From Psychroserpens luteus (GTDB lineage: Bacteria; Bacteroidota; Bacteroidia; Flavobacteriales; Flavobacteriaceae): a stretch of 64,000 bases of DNA. Numbering within the stretch: the stretch's first letter is position 1; the number at the start of each line of letters is the position of its first letter. The notes beneath the pieces were generated by a model, which made no database searches, was not told the origin of the DNA, and was given only the letters and a program-made list of their open reading frames with translations. The position numbers were made by a program, and so were the translations under genes. The stretch spans positions 186,001-250,000 of the forward strand of contig NZ_JADILU010000005.1 in assembly GCF_015319355.1 (NCBI RefSeq), read 5' to 3'. Positions 7,866 through 15,824 of the stretch are shown in pieces.

Positions 7866-10601
7866 ATGAAAAGAACATTACAAAAAATCTTGTGTTTACT
7901 AATTATTACGACTATTAGTTTTAGCTATGCACAAAACAAAATCTGGACTAAAAGCAACAAGACAACAGAGAGTAATACACTATCAAAATTCCATCTGGAA
8001 TCTACAAAAGTTGAAACTTTTACTTTTAACACAAATGCTTTAGGTCAAAGAACTCAATTAGCTCCTCTTAGAGGAGTAAGTAAAAATGCATCTAACACAA
8101 TTATTGAAGTTCCTACTAACAATGGAGAATTTGAACAATTTAGAATTTATGATACTCCTATTTTTTCTTCGGAATTAGCTGCGCAATATCCAAACATAAA
8201 ATCTTATGTTGGTTATGGTGTTGAAGACCCTACAACTCGTTTAAGCATGAGTGTGTCACCACAGGGTGTGCAAACAATGATTTCTTATGTTAATAAAGAA
8301 ACCGTTTTTATGATGCCAACAGCTCATGGTTCAACAGACTACATTTTATACACAAAATCTTCTAGAGGAGATTACGACAGTGAATTTGTTTGTAGTACTA
8401 TTGATGAAATGGTTGAATCTTCTCATAATAGAACAGATTCTCAATTTCAAAGAGATGCAGATGACCAAACACTTAGAAGTTATAGACTTGCAGTTTCAGT
8501 AAATGGTGAATATACAGCATACCATGGAGGAACTATTGCAGGAGCATTAGCAGGAATCAACGCAACTCTAACTCGTGTAAATGCGGTATTTGAGACTGAT
8601 ATGGCAATCACTTTTAATTTAGTGGATGCACCACAATTAATTTATACGAATGCTGCTTCAGACCCTTATAGTGGTAATTTAGGCGCTTGGAATGCAGAAT
8701 TAGCAAATACGTTGGATGCCAATCTAGCTGATGGTGATTATGACATTGGGCATATGTTTGGTGCCACTGGAGGAGGTGGTAATGCAGGATGTATAGGTTG
8801 TGTTTGTGAAAATGGTACAGTTAATGCTGGTAATCATAAAGGTTCAGGAATTACATCTCCTGCAGATGGCATTCCAGAAACAGACACTTTTGATATTGAT
8901 TATGTTGCTCACGAAATCGGACACCAAATGGGAGCAAATCATACATTCTCTATGAATACTGAAAGCGCAGGTGTTAATGTTGAACCAGGAAGTGGAACAA
9001 CAATAATGGGTTATGCTGGTATTACTGGAGCAAATAATGTGGCATCACATAGTGACCCTTATTTTCATTATGCTAGTATAAATCAAATTTTAAATAATGT
9101 TAACTCTGGACCTAACCAGTGTGCTATAACTACTGCTATAGCTAATAATCCTCCTGTTGCAGACGCAGGACAAAATTACACCATCCCAAAAGGTACAGCT
9201 TACATATTAAAAGGAGCTGCCACAGATGCTGATGGTGGTGATATGCTAACCTATTGCTGGGAGCAAAACAACTCTGGAGCGGTTACCAATACAAGTTTTG
9301 GACCAACTAGCACTAGTGGAGCACAGGCAAGATCTTTACCTCCTTCTACTTCTCCAGATCGTTATATACCAAAATTAAGTAGAGTTTTAAATGGACAATT
9401 AACAGAAACAAACCCAGGATTATCTACAGATTGGGTAACGGTATCAACAGTAGCTAGAAATTTAACTTGGGCTTTAACCGTTAGAGATCGTGAACCTACC
9501 ACAACAGGATTAAGCGGACAATCGAGTTTTGATTTAACTACTATAGCAGTTAATGGAACAGCTGGACCATTTGCAGTAACCTCTCAAAATGACGGAAGCA
9601 CATGGCAAAGTGGAACAGAGGAAATGATCACTTGGGATGTTGCAGGAACTACTGCTAATAATGTAAATACTTCAAATGTAAATATTTTATTATCTAATGA
9701 TGGTGGACAAACATTTGATATTGTATTGGCAGCAAACACGCCAAATGATGGTAACGAAATGATTACAGTTCCAAATGCAGACTCTGCTTCTTGTCGTATT
9801 ATGATTGAACCAATTGGAAATATTTATTATGCAGTAAATAGCGTAGAATTTTCTTTAGATGTTGAAGTTACTACAACATGTACTATATATAGTTCAGTAG
9901 ATAATCTAGATATCGCAATTCCTGATGGACCGGGAGGAAATGGTAATCCAGGTGCACCAGCAGTTAGTGTAATTAATATAGCAGATTCTGAAACTATTGA
10001 TTTCATTAAAGTAAATGCAGATATAAGCCATGAATACATCAATGATATTATTATTGATATTATTCATCCAGATGGCACAACAGTATCTAAAATTTACAAT
10101 AGAATTTGTGGTAGTCAAGATGATATAGATGTCACTTTTACAGATGGAGCTCCAAGTTTTGTTTGTGCTACTCCATCGGTTGGAGAATACAGTCCTAGTG
10201 AAGCTTTATCAGTCTTTTCTGGTTTAGATAGTAGCGGAGATTGGACGATATCTGTTACAGATAACTGGGATGCCATTACAGGAACTTTAAACGATTGGTC
10301 TATAGAAGTTTGTACTACAACCGTTACACCTCTTAGTGTAGATGAATTTACTGCTGGAGAATTTTCAATATTTCCTAACCCAAATAAAGGAGAATTTACA
10401 ATTAAGTTAAACTCATCTTCAAACCAGGATATCAATGTCGACATCTTTGATATTAGAGGACGAAAAATCTTTAATGAAGCTTATACAAATAATTCAGATT
10501 TTAATCAAATTGTGAGATTGAACTCAATTCAATCAGGAATATATTTAGTAAAAGTAAGTGACGGTAAGAAAGAAATCACTAAAAAAATTGTGATAGAATA
10601 A
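7866..10601 (+). CDS. Secreted reprolysin-like metalloprotease with P-domain and T9SS sorting domain
   Basis: 911 residues. A signal peptide (1-22) and an approximately 190-residue propeptide precede a metzincin catalytic domain with HEIGHQMGANH (ligands H349, H353, H359) and the Met-turn TIMGYAG, consistent with M12B/reprolysin-like enzymes of Bacteroidetes. A beta-sandwich with PKD-like features (PPVADAGQNYTIPKG) follows, then a proprotein-convertase P-domain near 670-815 ending in GTLNDWSIEVC, and a type A sorting domain (FPNPNKGEFTIKLNS ... GIYLVKVSD). Secreted by T9SS; likely an extracellular protease activated by propeptide removal. The stop is followed within 10 bp by a CTTCGGAA octamer and then a bidirectional terminator. 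Confidence 0.9.
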   Translation: MKRTLQKILCLLIITTISFSYAQNKIWTKSNKTTESNTLSKFHLESTKVETFTFNTNALGQRTQLAPLRGVSKNASNTIIEVPTNNGEFEQFRIYDTPIFSSELAAQYPNIKSYVGYGVEDPTTRLSMSVSPQGVQTMISYVNKETVFMMPTAHGSTDYILYTKSSRGDYDSEFVCSTIDEMVESSHNRTDSQFQRDADDQTLRSYRLAVSVNGEYTAYHGGTIAGALAGINATLTRVNAVFETDMAITFNLVDAPQLIYTNAASDPYSGNLGAWNAELANTLDANLADGDYDIGHMFGATGGGGNAGCIGCVCENGTVNAGNHKGSGITSPADGIPETDTFDIDYVAHEIGHQMGANHTFSMNTESAGVNVEPGSGTTIMGYAGITGANNVASHSDPYFHYASINQILNNVNSGPNQCAITTAIANNPPVADAGQNYTIPKGTAYILKGAATDADGGDMLTYCWEQNNSGAVTNTSFGPTSTSGAQARSLPPSTSPDRYIPKLSRVLNGQLTETNPGLSTDWVTVSTVARNLTWALTVRDREPTTTGLSGQSSFDLTTIAVNGTAGPFAVTSQNDGSTWQSGTEEMITWDVAGTTANNVNTSNVNILLSNDGGQTFDIVLAANTPNDGNEMITVPNADSASCRIMIEPIGNIYYAVNSVEFSLDVEVTTTCTIYSSVDNLDIAIPDGPGGNGNPGAPAVSVINIADSETIDFIKVNADISHEYINDIIIDIIHPDGTTVSKIYNRICGSQDDIDVTFTDGAPSFVCATPSVGEYSPSEALSVFSGLDSSGDWTISVTDNWDAITGTLNDWSIEVCTTTVTPLSVDEFTAGEFSIFPNPNKGEFTIKLNSSSNQDINVDIFDIRGRKIFNEAYTNNSDFNQIVRLNSIQSGIYLVKVSDGKKEITKKIVIE

Positions 10602-10623
10602 TTTTTCTTCGGAAAAACTAAAT

Positions 10624-10657
10624 AAAAAAAGAGAGACATAATGTCTCTCTTTTTTTA
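10624..10657. terminator. Bidirectional intrinsic terminator
   Basis: Seven A, GAGAGACA, loop TAA, TGTCTCTC, seven T: a 15-bp stem with A- and T-tracts on both sides, exactly between the convergent reprolysin-like gene and pth. It works in both directions. Confidence 0.9.
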
Positions 10658-11221
10658 TTTCCCATTAAAGGTATTCATTGTATTGTTTATTCCTGCTAAA
10701 CCAAATGATTTGATAAGTTCAACTGCTTTTTCAAAACGCTCAGGAAGTTTTTGATTTTCTTCATCTGTCCATTCGCCAAGTACATAATCTACTTGTCGTC
10801 CTTTACTAAACTCATCACTAATTCCAAATCTAAATCTATTATACTTTGTTGTTTGCAAGGTGTTTTGAATGTCTTTAAGACCATTGTGTCCTCCATCGCT
10901 ACCTTTTGTCTTAACTCTAATGTTTCCGAAGGGAAGATTTAAATCATCTGTAATAACCAATAAGTTTTCTAATGAGATTTTTTCTTTAGTCAACCAATAC
11001 TGAACTGCTTTTCCGCTTAAATTCATATACGTACTTGGCTTTAAAAGAATGAAAGTTCGTCCTTTAAATTTATAGGTTGTTAAGTCTCCTAGTTTTTGAG
11101 TTTCAAAAGTGAGCTCTTCTTTTTGCGCTAAAGCATCTAAGACTTTAAAACCAATGTTATGTCTTGTATTTGCATATTTCTCGCCAATATTACCTAGCCC
11201 AACGATAAGAAATTTTTTCAT
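10655..11221 (-). CDS. pth: Peptidyl-tRNA hydrolase
   Basis: Cleaves peptidyl-tRNA released by stalled ribosomes, recycling tRNA. At 188 residues it has the usual length. Visible motifs: GLGNIGEKYANTRHNIGF with the catalytic His20 (RHNIG), LLKPSTYMNLSG and DDLNLPFGNIRVKTKGSDGG, with the catalytic-site Asn and Asp residues in place. ATG start immediately before KKFLIVGLGN. Downstream of rplY on the same strand, but a good terminator lies between them, so it probably has its own promoter. rplY-pth adjacency is a common bacterial arrangement. One copy of the octamer at 10924-10931. Confidence 0.97.
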   Translation of the reverse strand: MKKFLIVGLGNIGEKYANTRHNIGFKVLDALAQKEELTFETQKLGDLTTYKFKGRTFILLKPSTYMNLSGKAVQYWLTKEKISLENLLVITDDLNLPFGNIRVKTKGSDGGHNGLKDIQNTLQTTKYNRFRFGISDEFSKGRQVDYVLGEWTDEENQKLPERFEKAVELIKSFGLAGINNTMNTFNGK

Positions 11222-11325
11222 AGGATCTGTTTCTTCGACATCAAAAGATGTGGAGTTCCAATTAAATATATTACGGATAAATTTCCAGATAATATTATTG
11301 TTTAGATGTGTTCATGTTCAAAAAT

Positions 11326-11360
11326 AAAAAAGCATTCTATAATATATAGAATGCTTTTTA
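11326..11360 (-). terminator. Intrinsic terminator after rplY
   Basis: Stem AGCATTCTATA (11331-11341), loop ATA, TATAGAATGCT (11345-11355), flanked by A- and T-tracts. It stands 25 bp past the rplY stop and would end the minus-strand rplY transcript before pth. Confidence 0.85.
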
Positions 11361-11382
11361 AAATATTATAGAAAAATAAGTT

Positions 11383-12012
11383 CTATTCTTGAGCTTCTGC
11401 TCCATCAGTAGCAGCTTCTGCTCCTGCTTCTAATTCCTCATCATCTTCATCATCAACAACAACAGCTGTTCTTGCAGTCTTAATTTGAACTACAACTGTG
11501 TTATCTGAATGCAATAATTCATATCCTTCACCTTCTAGAGCTGTAACATATAATTTACCACCAATTTTAAGAGGTGTGATATCTGCTTCTAAGAAATCTG
11601 GTAAATTTTTAGGTAAAGCTTTTACTCTTAATTTACGTCTGTTCTTACGAAGAATACCACCATTTAAAACACCTTTAGATGTTCCGATAACACGCACAGG
11701 AATATCCATAGCAATTTCTTTATCTTCAAATAAACGGTAAAAATCTACGTGTAGAATTCTATCTGTTACTGGGTGAAATTGGATGTCTTGTAAGACAGCG
11801 TCATAAGTTTCACCGTTTTCTATGGCAATCACAACTGTATGCGCATTAGGCGTGTATACAAGTTTAGAAAAAGCCAATTCTGGTGCAGAGAAATGCACGT
11901 TTTGGTCTCCTCCGTATAGTACGCAAGGAACCTGACCAGCATTACGTAAAGCTTTCGTTGCCTTTTTGCCTACGCCTTCTCTTTGAGATCCATTGATTGT
12001 AATTGATTTCAT
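11383..12012 (-). CDS. rplY: 50S ribosomal protein L25/general stress protein Ctc
   Basis: Binds 5S rRNA in the large ribosomal subunit. The 209-residue form is the two-domain Ctc/TL5 type: L25 domain at about 1-95 ([25 protein letters not shown]), a beta-rich C-terminal domain to about 180 ([20 protein letters not shown]), and a very acidic tail ([20 protein letters not shown]) typical of Bacteroidetes. ATG start just before [12 protein letters not shown]. prs lies upstream on the same strand; a TAAATTTG box at 12042-12049 suggests an independent promoter in the 81-bp gap. Confidence 0.95.
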   Translation of the reverse strand: MKSITINGSQREGVGKKATKALRNAGQVPCVLYGGDQNVHFSAPELAFSKLVYTPNAHTVVIAIENGETYDAVLQDIQFHPVTDRILHVDFYRLFEDKEIAMDIPVRVIGTSKGVLNGGILRKNRRKLRVKALPKNLPDFLEADITPLKIGGKLYVTALEGEGYELLHSDNTVVVQIKTARTAVVVDDEDDEELEAGAEAATDGAEAQE

Positions 12013-12041
12013 TTTTAAAATTTATAATTATTATTAATATT

Positions 12042-12049
12042 CAAATTTA
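12042..12049 (-). promoter_or_regulatory. Bacteroidetes -7 box upstream of rplY
   Basis: Minus strand reads TAAATTTG, exact to TAnnTTTG, 30 bp before the rplY ATG. The -33 position lacks a clear TTG. Confidence 0.5.
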
Positions 12050-12093
12050 TGACCAGAGTAATACTTTACTATGGTGATTTAACGTAGTCGAAA

Positions 12094-13035
12094 CTACATT
12101 AAAAACTTAGAGCTAATTGATTTGTTATAATGCACGTTATGCATGACTTCTGCAAATAAATCTGCACAGCTCAATACTCTAATTTTATTACTTTTTTGTT
12201 TTAGAGGAATTGAATCTGTTACAATTAATTCCTGTAATTTAGAGTTCTCAATTTTGTTATAAGCATCACCAGATAAAATAGGATGTGTACAAATGGCTCT
12301 TACACTAAGTGCACCTTTTTCCATCATTAAATCTGCTGCTTTTGTTAATGTTCCAGCAGTATCTACCATATCATCAACCAATACTACATTTTTTCCAGTA
12401 ACGTCACCAATCAATTCCATATGAGAAATCACATTAGCTTTTGCACGTTGCTTATAACATATAACAACATCACTTGCTAAAGCCTTAGAATATGCATACG
12501 CACGTTTTGATCCACCCATATCTGGTGAAGCAATTGTAAGATTATCTAAGTTAAGTGATTTTAAATATGGTAAAAATATAGTTGATGCAAATAGGTGATC
12601 TACAGGTTTCTCAAAGAATCCTTGTATTTGATCTGCATGCAAATCCATTGTAATGATACGTGTAGCTCCAGCAACCTCTAGCATTTTTGCTACTAATTTA
12701 GCTGCAATAGGAACTCTAGGTTTGTCTTTACGATCTTGTCTTGCCCAACCAAAATAAGGTAAAACAGCGGTAATGTGTCTAGCAGATGCGCGTTTTGCAG
12801 CATCAATCATCAACAACATTTCCATTAAATTTTCTGGTCCAGGATGTGTAGAACCAATAATAAAAACTCTTGATCCTCTTATAGATTCTTCATAAGAAGG
12901 TTGAAATTCGCCATCACTATATGTTGATGTAATGACATTACCCAAAGGCACACCAAAGGTTATTGCAATTTTTTCAGCAAGTTCTTTACTTTGTCCGCAT
13001 GCAAATATTTTTGCTTCTGTAGCTCCGTTTGGCAT
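12094..13035 (-). CDS. prs: Ribose-phosphate pyrophosphokinase
   Basis: Makes PRPP from ribose 5-phosphate and ATP for purine, pyrimidine, histidine and NAD synthesis. 313 residues, standard length. Motifs: FACGQSKELAEKIA, the flexible loop segment YFGWARQDRKDKPRVPI, DLHADQIQGFF and the PRPP-binding loop DDMVDTAGTLTKAA. Start ATG 13033-13035. A TAAATTTGC element at 13086-13093 is the likely promoter. Separated by 80 bp from rplY. Confidence 0.97.
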   Translation of the reverse strand: MPNGATEAKIFACGQSKELAEKIAITFGVPLGNVITSTYSDGEFQPSYEESIRGSRVFIIGSTHPGPENLMEMLLMIDAAKRASARHITAVLPYFGWARQDRKDKPRVPIAAKLVAKMLEVAGATRIITMDLHADQIQGFFEKPVDHLFASTIFLPYLKSLNLDNLTIASPDMGGSKRAYAYSKALASDVVICYKQRAKANVISHMELIGDVTGKNVVLVDDMVDTAGTLTKAADLMMEKGALSVRAICTHPILSGDAYNKIENSKLQELIVTDSIPLKQKSNKIRVLSCADLFAEVMHNVHYNKSISSKFLM

Positions 13036-13085
13036 TGGTAATGAATTATTTGTGTTAATAAAACACGCTTTTATTTAACGAGGTG

Positions 13086-13093
13086 CAAATTTA
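13086..13093 (-). promoter_or_regulatory. Bacteroidetes -7 box upstream of prs
   Basis: Minus strand reads TAAATTTG followed by C, matching TAnnTTTGC, 50 bp before the prs ATG. At the -33 position the sequence is TTCTG rather than TTG, so the match is partial. Confidence 0.55.
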
Positions 13094-13132
13094 GGAATTT
13101 ATTTGAACAGAAAAAGCATAAAACCTACTATT

Positions 13133-13167
13133 TTTGATTGATAGTAATAAAATATTTTATAATTTTG
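13133..13167 (+). promoter_or_regulatory. Promoter of tRNA-Leu(CAA)
   Basis: TTTG at 13133-13136, a 23-bp spacer and TAATTTTG at 13160-13167 followed by C: a full match to the Bacteroidetes sigma-A consensus. The tRNA begins 13 bp further on. The spacer is at the long end of the accepted range. Confidence 0.75.
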
Positions 13168-13179
13168 CAGTCCGAAATT

Positions 13180-13261
13180 GCTCAAGTGGTGGAATTGGTA
13201 GACACGTTGGATTCAAAATCCAATGTCGCGAGACGTGCGGGTTCGATTCCCGCCTTGAGTA
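13180..13261 (+). tRNA. tRNA-Leu (anticodon CAA)
   Basis: Acceptor stem GCTCAAG pairs with CTTGAGT (one G-U at the end). The anticodon loop TTCAAAA within TTGGA/TCCAA gives anticodon CAA, reading TTG leucine codons. A long variable arm (GTCGCGAGAC) is the type II hallmark of leucine tRNA, and the T-arm is GCGGG-TTCGATT-CCCGC. A is the discriminator base; CCA is not encoded. Its 3' end is the left attachment site of the island to the right, which displaced the native terminator to 17,048. Confidence 0.97.
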
Positions 13262-13276
13262 CAAAAAAAGGCTTCA
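13253..13276 (+). repeat. attL-like direct repeat (tRNA 3' end)
   Basis: 24 bp identical to 17036-17059. It contains the last nine bases of the tRNA acceptor and T-stem side plus the following C, seven A and GGCTTCA. The base before each copy differs (G here, A on the right). Confidence 0.85.
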
Positions 13277-13582
13277 GCTTATTTTTTAGTTGGAGGTTTT
13301 TATATTTTTTTGATTTCAAAATAGTAATTTAAGAATAACTATAAAGGTAATTTAATCTTTTTAGAACTTGATATGTGTAATTTAATGTTACTCATTGAGT
13401 TTTTTAAGTTTTATTAAAAAAATAAGAAATTATTATTCAGAGTCCTATTTTTGTTTATATTTAGTATAAAATAGTAATTTGACAAAAATCTGGCCGATTT
13501 ATCAAAAAAATTAACAGATATAATGATAATATATCATATATGTCTGATTTAATAAGTTATTATAATTAAATTAAATATATTT
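13277..13582. other. Gene-free AT-rich left flank of island unit 1
   Basis: About 300 bp between the left repeat and the micro-ORF at 13583. No open frame of note, no promoter matching TAnnTTTG with a -33 element, and no tRNA-terminator hairpin (the tRNA now runs into a T-rich stretch at 13301-13312). Contains a weak AT inverted repeat (TTTTTTAA/TTAAAAAA around 13398-13426). Confidence 0.4.
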
Positions 13583-13627
13583 ATGACAGACTTTAAAATT
13601 AAAAGAGGTGGAGGAATTTCTTCTTAA
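13583..13627 (+). CDS. Possible 14-aa micro-ORF convergent with island gene
   Basis: ATG at 13583 encodes MTDFKIKRGGGISS and stops at TAA 13625-13627. The stop shares the TTAA tetranucleotide with the stop of the convergent 370-aa gene, whose minus-strand TAA is 13624-13626. The basic-then-triple-glycine tail is unusual. It is the only short frame in this flank that looks protein-like, but 14 codons can arise by chance. No homologue is recognised. Confidence 0.25.
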   Translation: MTDFKIKRGGGISS

Positions 13628-14736
13628 TTATCCCATTCTATCTTAAATTTAGGATATTTATTACCTTCTAAAAAGGCATCTTGAAAATTAAGCACATAGC
13701 ATATTTTGTAAGAGCCATTTTCAATCGAAGTACCATCGCTTATCAATATTGCATGATTAGAAGATGCTTGAACCCATCTTTTATTTTCATGTTCCCAAAT
13801 AAATGTTTGATGAGCTCTAGGTTTTTTATTCAAATTAATTTCGACTCTGTCATACAATATTGGGTATTTAGACCATTCACTTATCCAAAATTCTTTTTTT
13901 GATGTAAAACAGTTATTTACATCCATTTCTAGAGTCGATTTACCTAATTTATATTGTCTAAAACTCTCTTTAATTGGATTAAAGACAAGTATCACTCCAT
14001 TATTATTTTTTCTAAGGTGTTTTTTTAAATCTTTACCACTTGTCGGTTGATCATTAATTAAAACATTAAAAACTTTGGTTTGAGGTTCAAAATTCGCTTT
14101 GTAATGAACATCTTTTTGATCTTTTTTTAATGGTATAACTTGCATTTCTTTTCTAAAATGCGCACGTTTACCACTAGAGTCTTTTATCGAAACATTAGTT
14201 TTAGAAAAGAGAATAATTAACCCACAATCTCCTATCGTTTTGATGTAACTGTATTTTAAAGGTATAACCGTTAAGTTATCAGGTAAGTATTGATTTATTA
14301 TCTGACCCAATTCCTTATAGTTAATATTAAGTCGTTTCCTAATTGTTTTATCTATATAATCTACATTTTCAATGTAAGAATTATTATCTTCTAAACTCTT
14401 CTTCAGATTCAAGTTTAATAGATTAATTTCATTCAGTTTCTTATCACTTTTTATTTTTTCATTATTTAAACGTTTCAATTTTATTTTTTGATAAGTTAAA
14501 AAGGTAATTGTAATAATTATAAATAGAGGAGTAATAATAAAGAAAAAACCAATTAACAAAGTGCTTGTTGAATTAGAAAAAATGGATTTAATAACCTGTC
14601 CGAAATTATTAATTAATTTACTATTAAATATTAATAAAATTAGAGTAGCTAAACTACCTGCTAAATAAACCCAAAAACTAAAATCTTTGCGCCACTCAAA
14701 AATAATTTTCCAAACCCCAAGTAAGTACTTTATCAT
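13624..14736 (-). CDS. Island protein: two TM helices, coiled coil, unknown C-terminal domain
   Basis: 370 residues, no recognised family. Two membrane segments (about 21-42 and 58-83) sit at the N-terminus, followed by a Lys/Glu/Asn-rich coiled coil (about 84-130), and a 240-residue cytosolic region predicted mainly beta, ending in WEHENKRWVQASSNHAI and YKICYVLNFQDAF. A membrane anchor joined by a coiled coil to a large cytosolic domain is a layout seen in bacterial conflict effectors and sensors, but no motif proves this. It is the only sizeable gene in island unit 1. A 37-bp perfect palindrome lies 65-101 bp upstream. Its codons are AT-rich. Confidence 0.8.
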   Translation of the reverse strand: MIKYLLGVWKIIFEWRKDFSFWVYLAGSLATLILLIFNSKLINNFGQVIKSIFSNSTSTLLIGFFFIITPLFIIITITFLTYQKIKLKRLNNEKIKSDKKLNEINLLNLNLKKSLEDNNSYIENVDYIDKTIRKRLNINYKELGQIINQYLPDNLTVIPLKYSYIKTIGDCGLIILFSKTNVSIKDSSGKRAHFRKEMQVIPLKKDQKDVHYKANFEPQTKVFNVLINDQPTSGKDLKKHLRKNNNGVILVFNPIKESFRQYKLGKSTLEMDVNNCFTSKKEFWISEWSKYPILYDRVEINLNKKPRAHQTFIWEHENKRWVQASSNHAILISDGTSIENGSYKICYVLNFQDAFLEGNKYPKFKIEWDN

Positions 14737-14772
14737 ATTTTCTAAAAATATATTTTTTACATCGACTAAATA

Positions 14773-14837
14773 TAAACATAGGTTATAGCTAAAATTTAAT
14801 CTTATCTTTTATTTTAATAATTAAAATAAAAGATAAG
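14773..14837 (-). promoter_or_regulatory. Putative promoter overlapped by a 37-bp perfect palindrome
   Basis: The palindrome spans 14801-14837: an 18-bp arm (CTTATCTTTTATTTTAAT), one central A and its exact complement. On the minus strand a TATGTTTA sequence at 14773-14780 is one base from the -7 consensus, 37 bp before the island gene's ATG region; its -33 element would fall on the left arm of the palindrome. That fits an operator for a dimeric repressor, or alternatively a terminator of a lost gene. The palindrome is seen; its role is inferred. Confidence 0.4.
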
Positions 14838-14974
14838 CCTCATTAAAACATCGAAACAAATTTCAAAACTGAATAAAATAGGGAGAGTTTAAATATATAT
14901 AAAAAAATTGAATTTTCTTTGAATATATTCAAAGTGAAGCATTGTAAATAATCAACAAGGTGAGTTAACCTAAA

Positions 14975-14993
14975 CTTGAGTAATAAAAAGGCT
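14975..14993 (+). repeat. Internal degraded att copy
   Basis: CTTGAGTAATAAAAAGGCT aligns with the island end repeat (CTTGAGTACAAAAAAAGGCT) apart from a few substitutions and one missing base. It is followed by a degraded terminator hairpin (AAAAAGG ... CCTTTTT, with TAACA/TGTTA inside, 14985-15017) and then by the pseudogene fragment, in the same order as at the right island end. Confidence 0.7.
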
Positions 14994-15021
14994 CTAACAA
15001 TATGTTAAAACCTTTTTATTT

Positions 15022-15213
15022 TTATTCCCCTTCTAGCACCAGCGTGACATTATTAAAATCTGCAGCACTGTTAATTAAAGTCCTATAATCTTCGTAAAGA
15101 CTAGTATCTACATGATTCATTCTACAGTGTTTATCCGTAGTGATGGTAAGCACGTTTCCTTATAATTCATAATGCGAATCAAAGCTCAATAGCGTTTCAC
15201 CATTTTTTTTGTA
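15022..15213 (-). pseudogene. Fragment duplicating the 3' end of the DUF3857 gene at 17084-19048
   Basis: On the minus strand the last about 63 codons are recognisable: YKKNGETLLSFDSHYEL, a TAA stop, then GNVLTITTDKHCRMNHVD and SAADFNNVTLVLEGE with the same terminal stop. The intact gene ends ADFNKVTLVLETE. DNA identity is roughly four in five bases by eye, so this is not a recent exact duplication; it looks like flanking DNA carried in from a related strain together with an att copy. The in-frame stop and loss of everything upstream make it non-functional. Confidence 0.85.
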
Positions 15214-15239
15214 TAAAGTGAATTACATCTTGTAAGAAA

Positions 15240-15488
15240 CTAATTATCTGATTTGAAAAGGCTTTTTGTAATTCTAAGTAAGATAAAGATGTAACCTGTG
15301 TCAACGCCACCAACAGCAGCTATTGACTGCCAATCATACTTAGTAAATGCCATAAAGAAAAAAAGACCTGTCCCAAGAATGAAAATTGCTATGGTTACAT
15401 AAAAGAGAATCCACTGCATTTTAATTTCGTGAGATAATTTTACTATATCTTGAATATCGTCACTCATTGAATTATTTTCAGTTGTCAT
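15240..15488 (-). CDS. Island 82-aa protein with two transmembrane helices
   Basis: An acidic, hydrophilic N-terminus (1-25, MSDDIQDIVKLSHEIK) precedes two hydrophobic segments (about 27-50 and 56-73) and a short basic tail (KSLFKSDN). Both ends are predicted cytosolic. Mini-proteins of this two-TM layout are frequent membrane effectors in abortive-infection systems; that is an analogy, not a match. It is the last gene of a three-gene operon and overlaps the preceding gene by 11 bp, so translation is coupled. No family recognised. Confidence 0.75.
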   Translation of the reverse strand: MTTENNSMSDDIQDIVKLSHEIKMQWILFYVTIAIFILGTGLFFFMAFTKYDWQSIAAVGGVDTGYIFILLRITKSLFKSDN

Positions 15489-15822
15489 TTCTCATGTATT
15501 TATAATATTTAACAACTTTCATTTCATCTGCACCATAAATATATTTTAATCGCCCGTCAAGTTTACAATTTTCACATTCTATAAATTTCGGTATACTTTT
15601 GAGTGAATCATAACTAGCTACTACGGTATTACAAGAGTCGTTGGGACATTCAAGTGAATACATTTCTTTAAAGTAGCCTTTATTAACAGCTGTTCTACAT
15701 ACTAACTTAGCCATTTTTGTTGTTGTTTCTAAAATAGCACGAATATTCTCAACATAAATCCTATTAGGGTTTAATTGTTTTATAGAAGATTCAAGATTAG
15801 ATATGTTTGGAATTAATAGCAT
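15478..15822 (-). CDS. Island 114-aa zinc-ribbon protein
   Basis: The first 55 residues are helical and look like a small winged-helix or four-helix unit (RIYVENIRAILETTTKMAKLV). They are followed by a four-cysteine zinc ribbon: C59-x4-C64 and C83-x2-C86. The C-terminus is basic (YKYMRNDN). A helical domain joined to a zinc ribbon suggests nucleic-acid or protein-adaptor binding. It stands 2 bp behind the 280-aa gene and overlaps the two-TM gene, indicating a single functional module. No named family is assigned. Confidence 0.75.
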   Translation of the reverse strand: MLLIPNISNLESSIKQLNPNRIYVENIRAILETTTKMAKLVCRTAVNKGYFKEMYSLECPNDSCNTVVASYDSLKSIPKFIECENCKLDGRLKYIYGADEMKVVKYYKYMRNDN

Positions 15823-15824
15823 AT

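Noticed and set aside
10115-10444. 109-aa minus-strand frame inside the P-domain protease gene
   Set aside because: A shadow of the real plus-strand gene, which has continuous domain homology through this region.
13138-13332. 64-aa open frame across tRNA-Leu
   Set aside because: It is the tRNA gene read as protein; the translated sequence has no coding features.
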